The notes: generated by a model from the letters alone, not told the origin. Counted from the stretch's first letter, positions 1-9,297 are shown. The stretch is DNA of 63,945 nucleotides from CAYVWB01 sp964455395 (GCA_964455395.1 CAYVWB010000019.1:1-63945); one strand, 5' to 3'. Made by a program: numbers and translations.

Positions 1-116
1 TCGGGTTGCTCATCGGGAGCGGGGTTTTGCGCATGCGTCGGGGAAACGATAAGGAGAAGACCCGACACCAGGAGCGCAACGAACGCGCCGGGTTTGAATG
101 GGATGAGGGCGGACAT
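1..116 (-). CDS. Exported protein, N-terminal fragment only
   Basis: A minus-strand reading frame starts with ATG at 116 and runs off the left edge of the window. It is preceded by an AAGGAG ribosome site six bases upstream of the ATG. The visible 38 residues form a classic signal peptide: a short N-region with one Lys, a hydrophobic core rich in Leu, Val and Ala, and a likely cleavage after Thr-His-Ala just before Gln-Asn-Pro. The mature protein is cut off, so its function cannot be stated. It is divergent from the RND efflux operon; it could be an outer-membrane or periplasmic partner, but nothing visible proves that. Confidence 0.7.
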   Translation of the reverse strand, partial: MSALIPFKPGAFVALLVSGLLLIVSPTHAQNPAPDEQP

Positions 117-425
117 GGGAATCTCCTTGTCGGCAACGGTGGCAAGCGGCAGGGGGCGTCGATGGAGTCCTGGAGGCTGACGACTCCCCGGTGCATACGG
201 GTTTTCCGTGTGCTTTTCAACCGACGACGCCGTCATTTTCATGCGGGACCCATGATGCGCCGTCAAGGGCCGCCGCGGCGGCTTGCCAACTGTCGGCGGG
301 ATGTGTATATTCAGTCACTTTTCAGGCGGAAGCGAATTCTCTGCGCCGCCGCCGAGTGCGTTCCGAGGCGACCATGCCGCAGGGCGCCCGCCGCGCCTTT
401 TCCCTTGTTTCCGATGGAGATCGAG
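117..425. other. Divergent intergenic region
   Basis: This stretch separates the minus-strand exported protein from the plus-strand RND adaptor gene and must contain the promoters of both. I see no convincing sigma-70 hexamer pair or operator palindrome. A plus-strand frame is open upstream of the adaptor start, but its composition is Arg-rich and it lacks a ribosome site, so I treat it as non-coding. Confidence 0.5.
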
Positions 426-1664
426 ATGACCATGCGCCATGTCCACAGCGTTCGAAAGCGCGTTGCAGCGTGTGCGCCGCTGCGAGTCGACGTACGGGCC
501 GCTTCGTCGGTCCGCGCGTCCTTCATGCTATGGTGCGGCGTGCTTGTCGTGCTGGCGGGGGGCCTTGCGCCGGTCGCGGCGCTGGCGCAAGGTGGCGAAC
601 GGCCCCCTTCCCCGGTGGTGACGGCGCCGGTTCGCGAAGCCGAGGTGACGCCGGAGACGCGTCTTGTCGGCACGGTGTACTATCCGGAAATCTCCGAGGT
701 GGCCGCCGAGGTGGAGGGTCGGGTTGACGACATCCGGTTCGAGGAGGGCGATCGCGTTCGCCGGGGGCAGGTGCTCGTCACCCTCTCCAGGGACATTCCC
801 AGTCAGGAGCTGAAGACCGCTCTGGCCAACCACCAGGAGGTGCTCAGCGAACTGGAGAACGCCCGCAACGAGTGGGAGCGCTATCGCGAACTGGTGAAGC
901 GCGGCTCCGTCTCCCAGAGCGAATTCGAAGACACCCTCTATGAGATGCAGCGACTGGAGCGCAGGGCGCGCTCGCTGGAGTCCATCGCCGAGCTGTGGCG
1001 CATCCGACTGGAGAAAGCCGCGGTGCTGGCGCCTTACGAGGGCGTGGTGCTGGAGCGCCGGGTGGGCCGTGGGGAGTGGCTCGCCAAGGGCCAGGCCGTG
1101 TGCGTCATGGCGCGTGACGATTATCTGGAGGTGGTGGTGGATGTGCCGGACACCATCGTGCCTTATGCCGCGATGGGGCAGGAGGTGGCCGTGCGCGTGG
1201 CCGGTCGAGACCGCACGGGCCGCATCACGGCGCTCATCCCGCAAGCGGATCTCGCCACCCGCACGTTCCCCCTGAAGATCCGCATGAGCGACCCCGAAGG
1301 TCTGGTGCAGGGGATGGAAGCCACGGCGCGCATCCCTGCCGGCGAATCCGTGACGGCGCGGCTCGTCCCGCGCGACGCTGTCATGCAGGACCCCCGCAAC
1401 ATGGGCCGCGAGCTGGTGTGGATCGTGCAGGAAGGCGTGGCCATGCCGGCGCCTGTGGAAGTGGTCGCGTACGTGGGCCTGGACGCCGCCGTGCGTGGCG
1501 TGGGCGGTCGCGATCTGGAGCCGGGCATGGCGGTGGTGGTGAAGGGCAACGAGCGGCTGCGGCCGGGTCAGCCTGTGGCGCCGAGCTCCCAGGACGAGCC
1601 CCTGGCCCCTTCCGCCGACGAGAGCGCTGACGGGAGCGCTGACGGGAGCGCTGACGGGTCATGA
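426..1664 (+). CDS. RND efflux periplasmic adaptor (HlyD/MFP family)
   Basis: This 412-residue protein is the periplasmic adaptor that links an RND pump to an outer-membrane channel. The ATG at 426 is chosen because GGAG lies six bases upstream; a frame open further left has no ribosome site. After a long N-region, a signal peptide core lies at about residues 34-54, ending Ala-Leu-Ala-Gln. The family layout follows: first half of the lipoyl domain (about 90-122), an alpha-helical hairpin (126-195), second lipoyl half (196-235), then beta-barrel and membrane-proximal domains. It has no lipobox Cys. Its stop overlaps the permease start (ATGA), so the two are translationally coupled. Substrate unknown; no outer-membrane factor is seen in the window. 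Confidence 0.88.
   Translation: MTMRHVHSVRKRVAACAPLRVDVRAASSVRASFMLWCGVLVVLAGGLAPVAALAQGGERPPSPVVTAPVREAEVTPETRLVGTVYYPEISEVAAEVEGRVDDIRFEEGDRVRRGQVLVTLSRDIPSQELKTALANHQEVLSELENARNEWERYRELVKRGSVSQSEFEDTLYEMQRLERRARSLESIAELWRIRLEKAAVLAPYEGVVLERRVGRGEWLAKGQAVCVMARDDYLEVVVDVPDTIVPYAAMGQEVAVRVAGRDRTGRITALIPQADLATRTFPLKIRMSDPEGLVQGMEATARIPAGESVTARLVPRDAVMQDPRNMGRELVWIVQEGVAMPAPVEVVAYVGLDAAVRGVGGRDLEPGMAVVVKGNERLRPGQPVAPSSQDEPLAPSADESADGSADGSADGS
1622..1657 (+). repeat. Three tandem 12-bp repeats at the 3' end of the adaptor gene
   Basis: The unit GAGCGCTGACGG occurs three times head to tail and encodes repeated Ser-Ala-Asp-Gly at the extreme C-terminus of the adaptor, just before the overlap with the permease start. 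Because the unit is a multiple of three, copy-number change would lengthen or shorten the tail without shifting frame. A fourth, diverged copy (Ser-Ala-Asp-Glu) precedes it. Confidence 0.85.
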
Positions 1665-4600
1665 ACATTCCCCGGTATTCCATCAAGAATCCCGTCACCG
1701 TGCTGGTGGCGGTCATCATGGTGCTGATGTTCGGCGGCATCGGGCTCATGTCCATGCCGTACCAGCTCTCGCCCACGGTGGTGGAGCCGGAGATCAGCGT
1801 GGAGACCATCTGGGCCGGCGCCACGCCTTATGAAGTGGAGCGGGAGATCATCGAAGAGCAGGAGAAGGTGCTCAAAGGCGTGCCGGGGCTCATCTCCATG
1901 GAGTCCACCAGCGCCAACAGCCGTGGCGAGATCACCCTGAAATTCAAGATCGGCGTGGAGGTGGACTCGGCGCTCTTGCGCGTCTCCAACAAGCTCAACG
2001 AAGTGCCCGACTATCCGGACAACGTGGACGAGCCGGTCATCGACGCTTCCGGCGCGGACGCCTCCCCGGTCATATGGATGATCCTCAAGACCACGGAGAA
2101 CAACTTCCGGGGCATCGGCGAGTACCGCACCTTCTTCGAAGACGAGGTGCGCCAGCATCTGGAGCGGGTCCCCGGCGTGGCGGACCTCTTCGTCTTCGGC
2201 GGGGTGGAGGAGGAGATGCACGTCATCGTGGATCCCTACCGCTTGGCGGCGCACACCCTGACCATGGACGAGTTCGTGGAGGTCTTGCGGCGGGAGAACG
2301 TCAACATCTCCGCTGGCAACATGCAGGTGAGCCGGCGCGAATACCGCATCCGCACAGTGGGCGAGTTCCAGTCCCCGGAGGAGATCGAGGAGGTGGTGCT
2401 GCGCTCCACAGGGCAGCGCCGCATCAAAGTGAAGGACGTGGCGCGTGTGGAGCCCGGGTACGAAAAGAACACCGTGGCCATGCTCTACAACGGCGAGCGG
2501 GGGATCGTCTGCGGGGTGAAGCCGGAGCCCGGCGCCAACGTACTGGATCTGACGGACGGCGTGGAAGCCGTGGTGCTGGACCTGAATGCGAACCTCCTGG
2601 CGGACAACGAGCTCTTCTTCGACTGGGCGTACGATCAACGACCCTACATCAACGGCGCCATCGACCAGGTGCAGGAGAACATTGCGCTGGGCGGCGTGCT
2701 GGCCATCATCGTCCTGCTCATCTTCTTGCGCTCCTTCACCTCCACGGTGGTGGTGGCTGCAGCCATCCCCATCTCCGTGGTGGGCACGTTCATGTTCATG
2801 TCGTGGTTCGGGCGGAACCTGAATGTGGTGAGCCTGGCCGGCATTTCCTTCGCCGTGGGCATGCTGGTGGACGCAGCCATCGTGGTGCTGGAGAACATCG
2901 ACCGCCACCGCGCCATGGGCAAGCCCGCGTTCAAGGCCGCCTACGACGGCGTCATGGAGGTGTGGGGCGCCGTGCTGGCGTCCACGGCCACCACCGTGGC
3001 GGTCTTCCTCCCCGTGGTGTTCATGCAGGACGAGGCGGGCCAGCTCTTCAAGGATATCGCCATCGCCATCACCTGCGCCATCCTGCTGTCGCTGTTCGTT
3101 TCCGTCTCGGTCATTCCCATGTTATCGGGACAGCTGTTCCGCCTGGTGGACGGCCGCAGAGCCAGAAACGGCGTCAGCGGCCCCGCCGCCCCCGTCACTC
3201 CCGGCGAGGAGCCCACATGCCGGGGCGGCGCCGTGGGCCGGTGCATCGGCGGGGTGGGGGAATTCTTTTCCAGCGGCATGATGGCGCTGGTGCGGTTCAC
3301 GCTGCGCAACCGGCTCACCCAGCTCGCCACGGTCGTAACGCTCATGGGCGGCTCCGTGCTTGTCTTCGTGCTCCTGTTTCCCAAGCTGGAGTATCTGCCC
3401 ACGGGCAACCGCAATCTCATCATCAACATCCTCATCCCGCCGCCGGGACTTTCCTACGAGGAGCGTCTGGACATCGGCCGCCACGTCTGGGACCGCGTGG
3501 AGCCCTACTCCGGCAAGGAGTGGGTGGATGGCGTCCCCGGCGTGAAGAACCTCTTCTATGTGGGCGCGCCGCAGATCATGCTCTTCGGCGCCATCAGCAC
3601 CCAGGAGACGGAAGCGCGCAAGCTCATCCCGCCGCTGACGGGGGTCATCAGCTCCATCCCGGGCATGTACGGGGTGAGTCTGCAGGCCGGTATTTTCGAG
3701 GACCGCATCGGCGGGGGCCGCTCCATCGACGTGGATCTGACCGGCTCCAGCATCGAGCGACTGGTGGCTGCGGGCGGCGCCTTCTACGGAGCCATCTCGG
3801 AAGCGTTGCCGGGCAGTCGGGTGCGCCCCGTGCCCTCCCTGGAGTTGCTCTTCCCGGAGGTGCTCATCCACCCGGACCGGGAGCGGGTGCGCGCTGCGGG
3901 GTTGACCACCCAGTCGTTGGGGGTGGCGCTGGACATCCTCATGGATGGACGCAAGGTCTCGGAATACAAGGAAGAGGGGCAACGCACCATCGACCTGGTG
4001 GTGCGCGCCAACGAGGACGATCTGGAAACGCCGGAGCAACTCTACGAGTCCCTCATGGTGACGCCGGCCGGCGAGGTGGCGCCTGTCTCCTCCTTTGCGT
4101 GGCTGGAGCGGACCACTGGCATCACGGAGATCCGTCACCTGGAGCGCAAACGCACCGTGACCCTGCAAGTGACGCCGCCGGATGAGGTCCCCTTGCAAGC
4201 CGCCATGGAGACCATCGAAGGCCTTGCTCCCGGGCTGGAGGAAGCCGGCGTGCTGCAAGGCGTAGGCTTCCACTTGTCCGGCGCGGCGGACAAGCTCACC
4301 GCCACATGGCAAGCCATGCAGGGCAACTTCCTTCTGGCGCTCATCATCACCTATCTGCTCATGGCTGCGCTCTTCGGCAACTTCATCTATCCCGTCACCA
4401 TCATGCTGACGGTCCCGCTGGCGGCGGTGGGTGGAGTGCTGGGGCTCGCCGCGCAGAGCTACTTCCTGGCGCCGCAGAGCCTGGACGTGCTCACCATGCT
4501 GGGCTTCGTCATCCTGGTGGGCGTGGTGGTGAACAACGCCATCCTCGTGGTGCATCAGGCCTTGAACAACATCCGCGAGCACGCCATGGATCACAAGGAA

Positions 4601-4861
4601 GCCGTGTTGGAGTCCGTGCGCACACGGCTGCGGCCGATCTTCATGAGCGCCACCACCTCCATCTTCGGCATGCTGCCTCTGGCGGTGATGCCGGGGCCGG
4701 GCTCGGAGCTCTACCGAGGTCTTGGCAGCGTGGTGCTGGGAGGCCTCGCCCTTTCCACGGTGTTCACCATCTTCCTGGCGCCGTCGCTGTTGATGTTCGT
4801 CATCGGCATGGAAAAGGTCCCCGCCAAGGCAAGCCGGAACGAGGAAGCGGCCCGGCCGTGA
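1661..4861 (+). CDS. RND efflux transporter permease (AcrB/HAE-like)
   Basis: This inner-membrane proton-driven pump of 1066 residues has the usual family length. It shows TM1 at about 12-32, a first large periplasmic loop (33-335), a block of TM helices from about 340, a second periplasmic loop (about 580-870) and a final TM block. The TM4 proton-relay motif reads Val-Asp-Ala-Ala-Ile-Val-Val at 403-409: Asp404 matches AcrB Asp407, while the second Asp of AcrB (408) is Ala. The gene starts inside the stop of the adaptor gene (ATGA). It forms a two-gene operon; drug, lipid or metal substrate cannot be told from sequence alone. Confidence 0.92.
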   Translation: MNIPRYSIKNPVTVLVAVIMVLMFGGIGLMSMPYQLSPTVVEPEISVETIWAGATPYEVEREIIEEQEKVLKGVPGLISMESTSANSRGEITLKFKIGVEVDSALLRVSNKLNEVPDYPDNVDEPVIDASGADASPVIWMILKTTENNFRGIGEYRTFFEDEVRQHLERVPGVADLFVFGGVEEEMHVIVDPYRLAAHTLTMDEFVEVLRRENVNISAGNMQVSRREYRIRTVGEFQSPEEIEEVVLRSTGQRRIKVKDVARVEPGYEKNTVAMLYNGERGIVCGVKPEPGANVLDLTDGVEAVVLDLNANLLADNELFFDWAYDQRPYINGAIDQVQENIALGGVLAIIVLLIFLRSFTSTVVVAAAIPISVVGTFMFMSWFGRNLNVVSLAGISFAVGMLVDAAIVVLENIDRHRAMGKPAFKAAYDGVMEVWGAVLASTATTVAVFLPVVFMQDEAGQLFKDIAIAITCAILLSLFVSVSVIPMLSGQLFRLVDGRRARNGVSGPAAPVTPGEEPTCRGGAVGRCIGGVGEFFSSGMMALVRFTLRNRLTQLATVVTLMGGSVLVFVLLFPKLEYLPTGNRNLIINILIPPPGLSYEERLDIGRHVWDRVEPYSGKEWVDGVPGVKNLFYVGAPQIMLFGAISTQETEARKLIPPLTGVISSIPGMYGVSLQAGIFEDRIGGGRSIDVDLTGSSIERLVAAGGAFYGAISEALPGSRVRPVPSLELLFPEVLIHPDRERVRAAGLTTQSLGVALDILMDGRKVSEYKEEGQRTIDLVVRANEDDLETPEQLYESLMVTPAGEVAPVSSFAWLERTTGITEIRHLERKRTVTLQVTPPDEVPLQAAMETIEGLAPGLEEAGVLQGVGFHLSGAADKLTATWQAMQGNFLLALIITYLLMAALFGNFIYPVTIMLTVPLAAVGGVLGLAAQSYFLAPQSLDVLTMLGFVILVGVVVNNAILVVHQALNNIREHAMDHKEAVLESVRTRLRPIFMSATTSIFGMLPLAVMPGPGSELYRGLGSVVLGGLALSTVFTIFLAPSLLMFVIGMEKVPAKASRNEEAARP

Positions 4862-5000
4862 GCCGCCGTCTTCCTTCGCTCATGAAATGCGACGGCGCCT
4901 AAAGATTCCTCGTCAAAGGATCGATAGGGTATGTAACGCCGTCCGCTCTCCGGGGATGTTCATCCGCCGGGGAAAGGGCTCCAACGCAAGGAACGACGCC

Positions 5001-5438
5001 ATGCTCGATTACTACCGGTTCAAGGAAGTGTACGATCTTTTCGTGCGCAACAAGTGCGATGAAGCCAGGGACGCCCTCTCCGACCTGCAACAGAAATACA
5101 TCGAACTCTGTGACGAGAACGAACTGCTCAAGACGCAGGTGCAGGAATTCGAGGAAGTTCTCTACCTGGCCAAGAACCTGGAGTACGACGGACACAGCTA
5201 CTGGCTGAAGACCGGCGGGGTGAAGCAGGGTCCCTTCTGCCAGAACTGCTTCGACCGGGACGGCTTGCTCATCCGCCTGAACAGCGCGGAAGCCACCTGG
5301 AAGTGCAACTCCTGCAGCGCCACCTATCTGCGTCAAGGCGACACCCTCCGGGAAGCCCCCGTCGCGGCCGTCAGCGGACGCGACCGCGCCCCCCACGCCG
5401 AGTCCGGCGGCGCCAAGGTCATTCAGCTCTACAAATGA
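5001..5438 (+). CDS. Small coiled-coil and zinc-ribbon protein, function unknown
   Basis: The 145-residue protein has an acidic heptad-rich helix (about residues 20-62) followed by a treble-Cys module with pairs Cys80-x-x-Cys83 and Cys102-x-x-Cys105, which should bind one zinc. The C-tail is polar and probably disordered. The ATG at 5001 follows AAGGA at a suitable distance; an upstream ATG in frame lacks a ribosome site. There is no signal peptide, so it is cytoplasmic. I do not recognise a named family. It is followed by a strong terminator and appears to be a single-gene unit. Confidence 0.75.
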   Translation: MLDYYRFKEVYDLFVRNKCDEARDALSDLQQKYIELCDENELLKTQVQEFEEVLYLAKNLEYDGHSYWLKTGGVKQGPFCQNCFDRDGLLIRLNSAEATWKCNSCSATYLRQGDTLREAPVAAVSGRDRAPHAESGGAKVIQLYK

Positions 5439-5775
5439 TGCGCAGGCAACCGCCCGCGCCGTTCTCTCACCAGGCAAGACCCGGCGAGTCCGTTCAGGTT
5501 CGCCGGGTTTTCACGTCACATGGGCCTTGTCGTCCGAAACCTCCCGCCCGGGGCCTTGTCGGCTTCGACCTGCTTGATGCGCGGGAAGGCCTCGTCCTCC
5601 TGCTTGATCGTCCATGGCGGGGGTAGTACACAGGAAGCGCCGTGCGTCGCCGTGGCATGTGAAAGGCTGCGCGCGTGCAGGGTGTGGAGGCGTGCGGACG
5701 CGCTGCGCCCTACCTGCAGCAACGGGACGGGACGCCCCGGGGGCGCGTGAGCGGGGCGACGCGAGAGGTGGACGC
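5439..5775. other. Intergenic region with terminator, otherwise unassigned
   Basis: The left part holds the hairpin terminator of the zinc-ribbon gene. The rest (5512-5775) leads into the Maf-like gene and presumably carries its promoter, though no clear hexamers are visible. The nonamer CTGCTTGAT occurs twice (around 5570 and 5600). Minus-strand frames here are open but lack a ribosome site and I do not support them as genes. Confidence 0.5.
5479..5511 (+). terminator. Rho-independent terminator
   Basis: A perfect 9-bp GC-rich stem (ACCCGGCGA at 5479-5487 with TCGCCGGGT at 5500-5508) encloses a 12-base loop and is followed by a short T run. It sits 40 bases after the stop of the zinc-ribbon gene. 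Confidence 0.8.
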
Positions 5776-7656
5776 ATGAATGAGGCGCTGAAGCACATCG
5801 AAATCGTGAAGGAGCTGGGCCTGTGCATCGCAGCGCCGGAGCCTTGTGTCTCCGAGGCGGCAGGGGGGGACCACGTCTTCTCCGCGCATACGCCGCTGTG
5901 GGCGTTCATGGCGCCTTCCGTGCGCTCGCCGTTTGCGCCGTGGCTGGAGGCTCGTCCCCTGTTCGATGAGTTGCCTGCCGGCGCGACGGTGGCCGATGCT
6001 TTGGAAAAGACCCGGTTGCTTTGCATCCTCGGCGCGCACGAGAGTCCGGTCATGGACGCGGCGCTGGCTGCGGACGACGTGATGCGCCTGATTTTCGAGC
6101 CGGACCCGAACCGGCTGGAAGCGTTCCTGACGCGCCGGAGCATGCGGCCTTTTCTGGACAAGACGACGTATTTCATCAGCGGCGACATCCGAACGCTTTC
6201 GCCCTCGCTCTCTTCCATCCTGCCCGCCGGGGTCACACAGAGGGGCTTTCCCGTCTTCTACACCGCGCAACCAGTGACGCATCACGCCGTGTATGCGGAA
6301 GCCGTGCGTCAGATGGAGCTCCACTACTACCGCCACGCCATCTATCCCGTGGCGGGACCGGACAACTTCCATGGCTTTCCGCTCCGCGCCATGAATCGCG
6401 AAACCACGTACGACCGCGAGACGCATGCGTACGAGAACCTGACCGTCTGTCCGGATTCCGGCTCCCTGGGGGACCTCAAAGAGGCCTTCGCCGGGGAGTC
6501 GGCCATTCTGATAGCAGCGGGTCCGACGTTGCCGGATCTTCTGGACTGGATTCGGTCCCAACGCGAGCGCGCCGTGCTCATCGCCGTGAACAACGCGCTG
6601 CCGACCCTCGTGGAGCACGACGCACCGCCAGATTTCGTGGTCATCAACGACACCTCCATCGTCGCGGGAGCATGTTTCGACAAGGTCGGTCGCCTGGAAA
6701 AGACGACGCTGGTGGGCCACTGTCTCGCCCGGCTGCCCAGGAAGAAATTCGGCAAGGTCTTCGTCTTCGGCAACCACAAGGACCAGCCCTTCCCAAAGCG
6801 CGAAGGCTTGTTGCTGCACGGCTCGGTCATCACCACGGCCTTCTCTTTGGCGGAGTACATGGGCTGCGCGCGAGCTTATCTCGCCGGCGCCCAGCTCGCC
6901 TCGCCGAACCCCTTCCGGCTCAGCTACGCCCGCGGCACCGTGCACGGCGAACACCATCACGAACATGGGGCTGCAGCCCTGCCCGGCAGGTATCCCCAAC
7001 TCTACCCGGTCAAGGCGGCGGACGGCTCCCGGGTCTACACCACATTGAATTTCTATGACGCCGCGGAGTGGTTTCTGGACCGCATCCGTACGTCTTCCGT
7101 GGAGGTCGTCAACACCACGCCGGGGTCCATCATCTTCGGCGACGGGGTGGTGCAGGTGGACCCTGCGCCCACAATCCCGGCTTCCACCAACCTCGCCGCC
7201 TGCAAACGCGCCGTGACCATGCGGCCGCCGCCGGAGGGCCGACAGCGCGCCATGGCCTTCGCCAAACAGGAGATGCTGCGGTGGCGGGAAACGCGCAAGA
7301 CGACCAAAGCCGTGCTCGCGCAGGTGGAGCAGCACGGGCAGGCGGCTCTGCCTGTGGCGGCGCAACACATCGCCGCGTGCGATCAGAACGGCGTCTCGTT
7401 CATGCTCACCCAGTTTCCGGGGGCGCCCGAATCCTCGGGGGGGGCGCGGTTCGAGAATGCGACGTTCCACGATTTGTTCTTCCAGGACAACGACCCTGCA
7501 GCGCGAGTGCAGGGCGCGCAGTACTTCCTGACCCGACTGGCGGCCATGAGCAACGAACTTGTCCTGCTGCTGAAGGACCAGCTGGAGCGGCTGCACAGCG
7601 AGACGACCGCGCCGGATGCGACCGGCGTCGCCATCGGCAACAAGACCGCGCCCTAG
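5776..7656 (+). CDS. Motility-associated Maf-like glycosyltransferase (DUF115 domain)
   Basis: This 626-residue protein carries the DUF115/MptE-like domain at about residues 240-410. Recognisable elements are the Ala-Ala-Gly-Pro-Thr-Leu turn at 247-252, the Ala-Val-Asn-Asn-Ala-Leu strand at 270-275, Pro-Asp-Phe-Val-Val at 285-289, and a later Gly-Ser-Val-Ile-Thr-Thr block. Proteins of this type (Maf) transfer pseudaminic, legionaminic or related sugars to flagellin in the cytoplasm. The ATG at 5776 has a GAGAGGTGG ribosome site. It heads a plus-strand group with a GmhB-like fusion and a glycosyltransferase, and is the best hint that this island glycosylates flagellin. No flagellin gene is in the window. 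Confidence 0.82.
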   Translation: MNEALKHIEIVKELGLCIAAPEPCVSEAAGGDHVFSAHTPLWAFMAPSVRSPFAPWLEARPLFDELPAGATVADALEKTRLLCILGAHESPVMDAALAADDVMRLIFEPDPNRLEAFLTRRSMRPFLDKTTYFISGDIRTLSPSLSSILPAGVTQRGFPVFYTAQPVTHHAVYAEAVRQMELHYYRHAIYPVAGPDNFHGFPLRAMNRETTYDRETHAYENLTVCPDSGSLGDLKEAFAGESAILIAAGPTLPDLLDWIRSQRERAVLIAVNNALPTLVEHDAPPDFVVINDTSIVAGACFDKVGRLEKTTLVGHCLARLPRKKFGKVFVFGNHKDQPFPKREGLLLHGSVITTAFSLAEYMGCARAYLAGAQLASPNPFRLSYARGTVHGEHHHEHGAAALPGRYPQLYPVKAADGSRVYTTLNFYDAAEWFLDRIRTSSVEVVNTTPGSIIFGDGVVQVDPAPTIPASTNLAACKRAVTMRPPPEGRQRAMAFAKQEMLRWRETRKTTKAVLAQVEQHGQAALPVAAQHIAACDQNGVSFMLTQFPGAPESSGGARFENATFHDLFFQDNDPAARVQGAQYFLTRLAAMSNELVLLLKDQLERLHSETTAPDATGVAIGNKTAP

Positions 7657-7832
7657 ACCGCGTCCCGGGTCGCATCCCCTGGTCACAGCCGGGGGCGAAC
7701 CTCGAGTCGCGTTCCGGACCGCATCCCGCCGTGGAGCATGTGCGTATGCAGACCATGGCGGACCGCTTCCGAGCGGATGGCGACCGCCGGCCGGTCGGAG
7801 GAGACACCCGCTACGCGCTCGGGAGGGCGTTC

Positions 7833-9044
7833 ATGGCGAGACAAGCCCTGATCCTCGCAGACGGCGACCCGCGCCCCGGCGTCGCCAACACGCCCACGTC
7901 TTTGACGGATACAGGCGGCGCGCCTCTCCTGACGCATCTGACGCGCAACCTGCGGCGGCATGGCGTGGAGTCCATCATCCACGTCACCGGCGCGCAAACG
8001 CACGCAACGCCAGCGTCCTCCCGGACGGACCCCGTTCCCCGAGTCGCACCCGACACGTCGCACCCGGCGACCTCGCCGTTCCGTATGGAATCGCGGCGGC
8101 CGGACCACACGGTCGACCGACTGTGCGACGCCTTGCCGCTTTTGGAGGAGCGGTGCTTCGTCGTGGACGGCGCCAGGCTCTTCGACTGCAACTACCTCGA
8201 CCTGGCGCTTCGGCTGCGGGATGGCGCGCAAGGAGCGCTCGCCTTGCGTCGGGTGGATGATTGTTCGCCATTCGGCGAGGTCCGTCTCGAAGGGGATGCC
8301 GTCGTGGAATTCGTCGAACAGTGGGGCGTCGGTCCAGGACTGGCGAGCGGTGGAGTCTGCGCGCTGACCCGGGACGCCCTGCAGCTGCTGCCCGAGGGGG
8401 CAAGCTCCATCGAACGGGACCTTCTACCCCTGCTGGCGGCCCAGGGCCTCTTGCGCGGCGTGGTCTATGCCGGGTTTTTTCTGGACGGCGAAACCACCCC
8501 GCACGACCGGGCGCAGGCGCGTCTGGCCCGCTGGATGCGCAAGCCGTGCGTCTTCTTCGATCGGGACGGAGTCCTCAACGAGGACCTGGGGTACGTGCAT
8601 ACGCCGTCGCAGTTCTATTGGAGTCCCGGCGCCATGGAGGCCGTGAAGTGGTGCAACGACGCGGGTTGGCTCACTGCGGTGGTCACCAACCAGTCGGGCA
8701 TCGCCCGAGGATATTACGACGAAGCAGCCTTTCTGGAGCTCTGCGCCTGGATGCAGGAGGAGCTCCGCTCACGAGGCGCGCACCTGGACGCCATCCATTA
8801 CTGTCCCCACCACCCCACGGTCGGCACGGGGCTGCTGAGGCGCGAGTGTCTCTGCCGCAAGCCGGCGCCCGGCATGTTGCGGCAAGCGGCGGCCGAGCTG
8901 GAGGCGGACCTCGCTCGCAGCATCCTCGTGGGTGACAAGACCTCCGACCTGGAGGCCGCCGCCGCGTGCGGCGTGCGGGGGCATCTGTTCCACGGCGGGA
9001 GCCTGCTGGACTTCGTGCGCCAGCGGGTGCGGCCTTTGCTTTAG
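7833..9044 (+). CDS. Degenerate sugar nucleotidyltransferase fused to GmhB-like heptose-bisphosphate phosphatase
   Basis: This 403-residue protein has two domains. Residues 1-230 have the outline of a sugar-phosphate nucleotidyltransferase, but the GGxGTRL loop is replaced by Leu-Ala-Asp-Gly-Asp-Pro-Arg and the Pro-Lys-Pro motif is missing, so this half is probably inactive. Residues 238-403 are a HAD phosphatase like D-glycero-D-manno-heptose-1,7-bisphosphate 7-phosphatase: Asp243-Arg-Asp-Gly nucleophile motif, Thr285-Asn-Gln, a Cys324-Pro-His-His and Cys339-Leu-Cys341 zinc site, and Gly367-Asp-Lys. GGGAGG six bases before ATG 7833 fixes the start. A second fusion of the same layout, with an intact transferase, lies at 51865-53145. 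Confidence 0.8.
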   Translation: MARQALILADGDPRPGVANTPTSLTDTGGAPLLTHLTRNLRRHGVESIIHVTGAQTHATPASSRTDPVPRVAPDTSHPATSPFRMESRRPDHTVDRLCDALPLLEERCFVVDGARLFDCNYLDLALRLRDGAQGALALRRVDDCSPFGEVRLEGDAVVEFVEQWGVGPGLASGGVCALTRDALQLLPEGASSIERDLLPLLAAQGLLRGVVYAGFFLDGETTPHDRAQARLARWMRKPCVFFDRDGVLNEDLGYVHTPSQFYWSPGAMEAVKWCNDAGWLTAVVTNQSGIARGYYDEAAFLELCAWMQEELRSRGAHLDAIHYCPHHPTVGTGLLRRECLCRKPAPGMLRQAAAELEADLARSILVGDKTSDLEAAAACGVRGHLFHGGSLLDFVRQRVRPLL

Positions 9045-9233
9045 GTGCTCGAATCACCGGGAGACCGCCGCTCCACGAGAATCCCCGTCAACATCAAGCA
9101 CGCCGACGGTGATGGAAGCTGCTCATGGATGGAGTGGAATCGTCTTCCGTACCGGGGTGTCCTGTCATGTCCGGAAGAGTCGGACGAGGCGCGTGGCGCC
9201 GCGCCGCCTTGGGAGAGCGACAAGCAGGAGTTT

Positions 9234-9261
9234 TTGATAGCCCGCCGCCGGTGCATATACA
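9234..9261 (+). promoter_or_regulatory. Putative sigma-70 promoter for the glycosyltransferase
   Basis: TTGATA (9234-9239) and TATACA (9256-9261) are separated by 16 bases, close to the consensus TTGACA/TATAAT at 17. It stands out from GC-rich surroundings and points toward the gene starting at 9472. Confidence 0.4.
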
Positions 9262-9297
9262 CGGATGTCCGCCCTGCTTGCAGTGTTCTGTCCCGCA

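Noticed and set aside
1568..2908. Long minus-strand frame inside the RND permease gene
   Set aside because: His- and Gly-rich antisense shadow of a GC-rich gene; no start context. The same holds for other long frames opposite real genes, such as 3122-4594, 5710-7686 and 24157-25578.
5516..5722. Small minus-strand frame in the gap before the Maf-like gene
   Set aside because: The last 30 codons look protein-like, but there is no ribosome site or homologue I recognise and the rest is low in quality.
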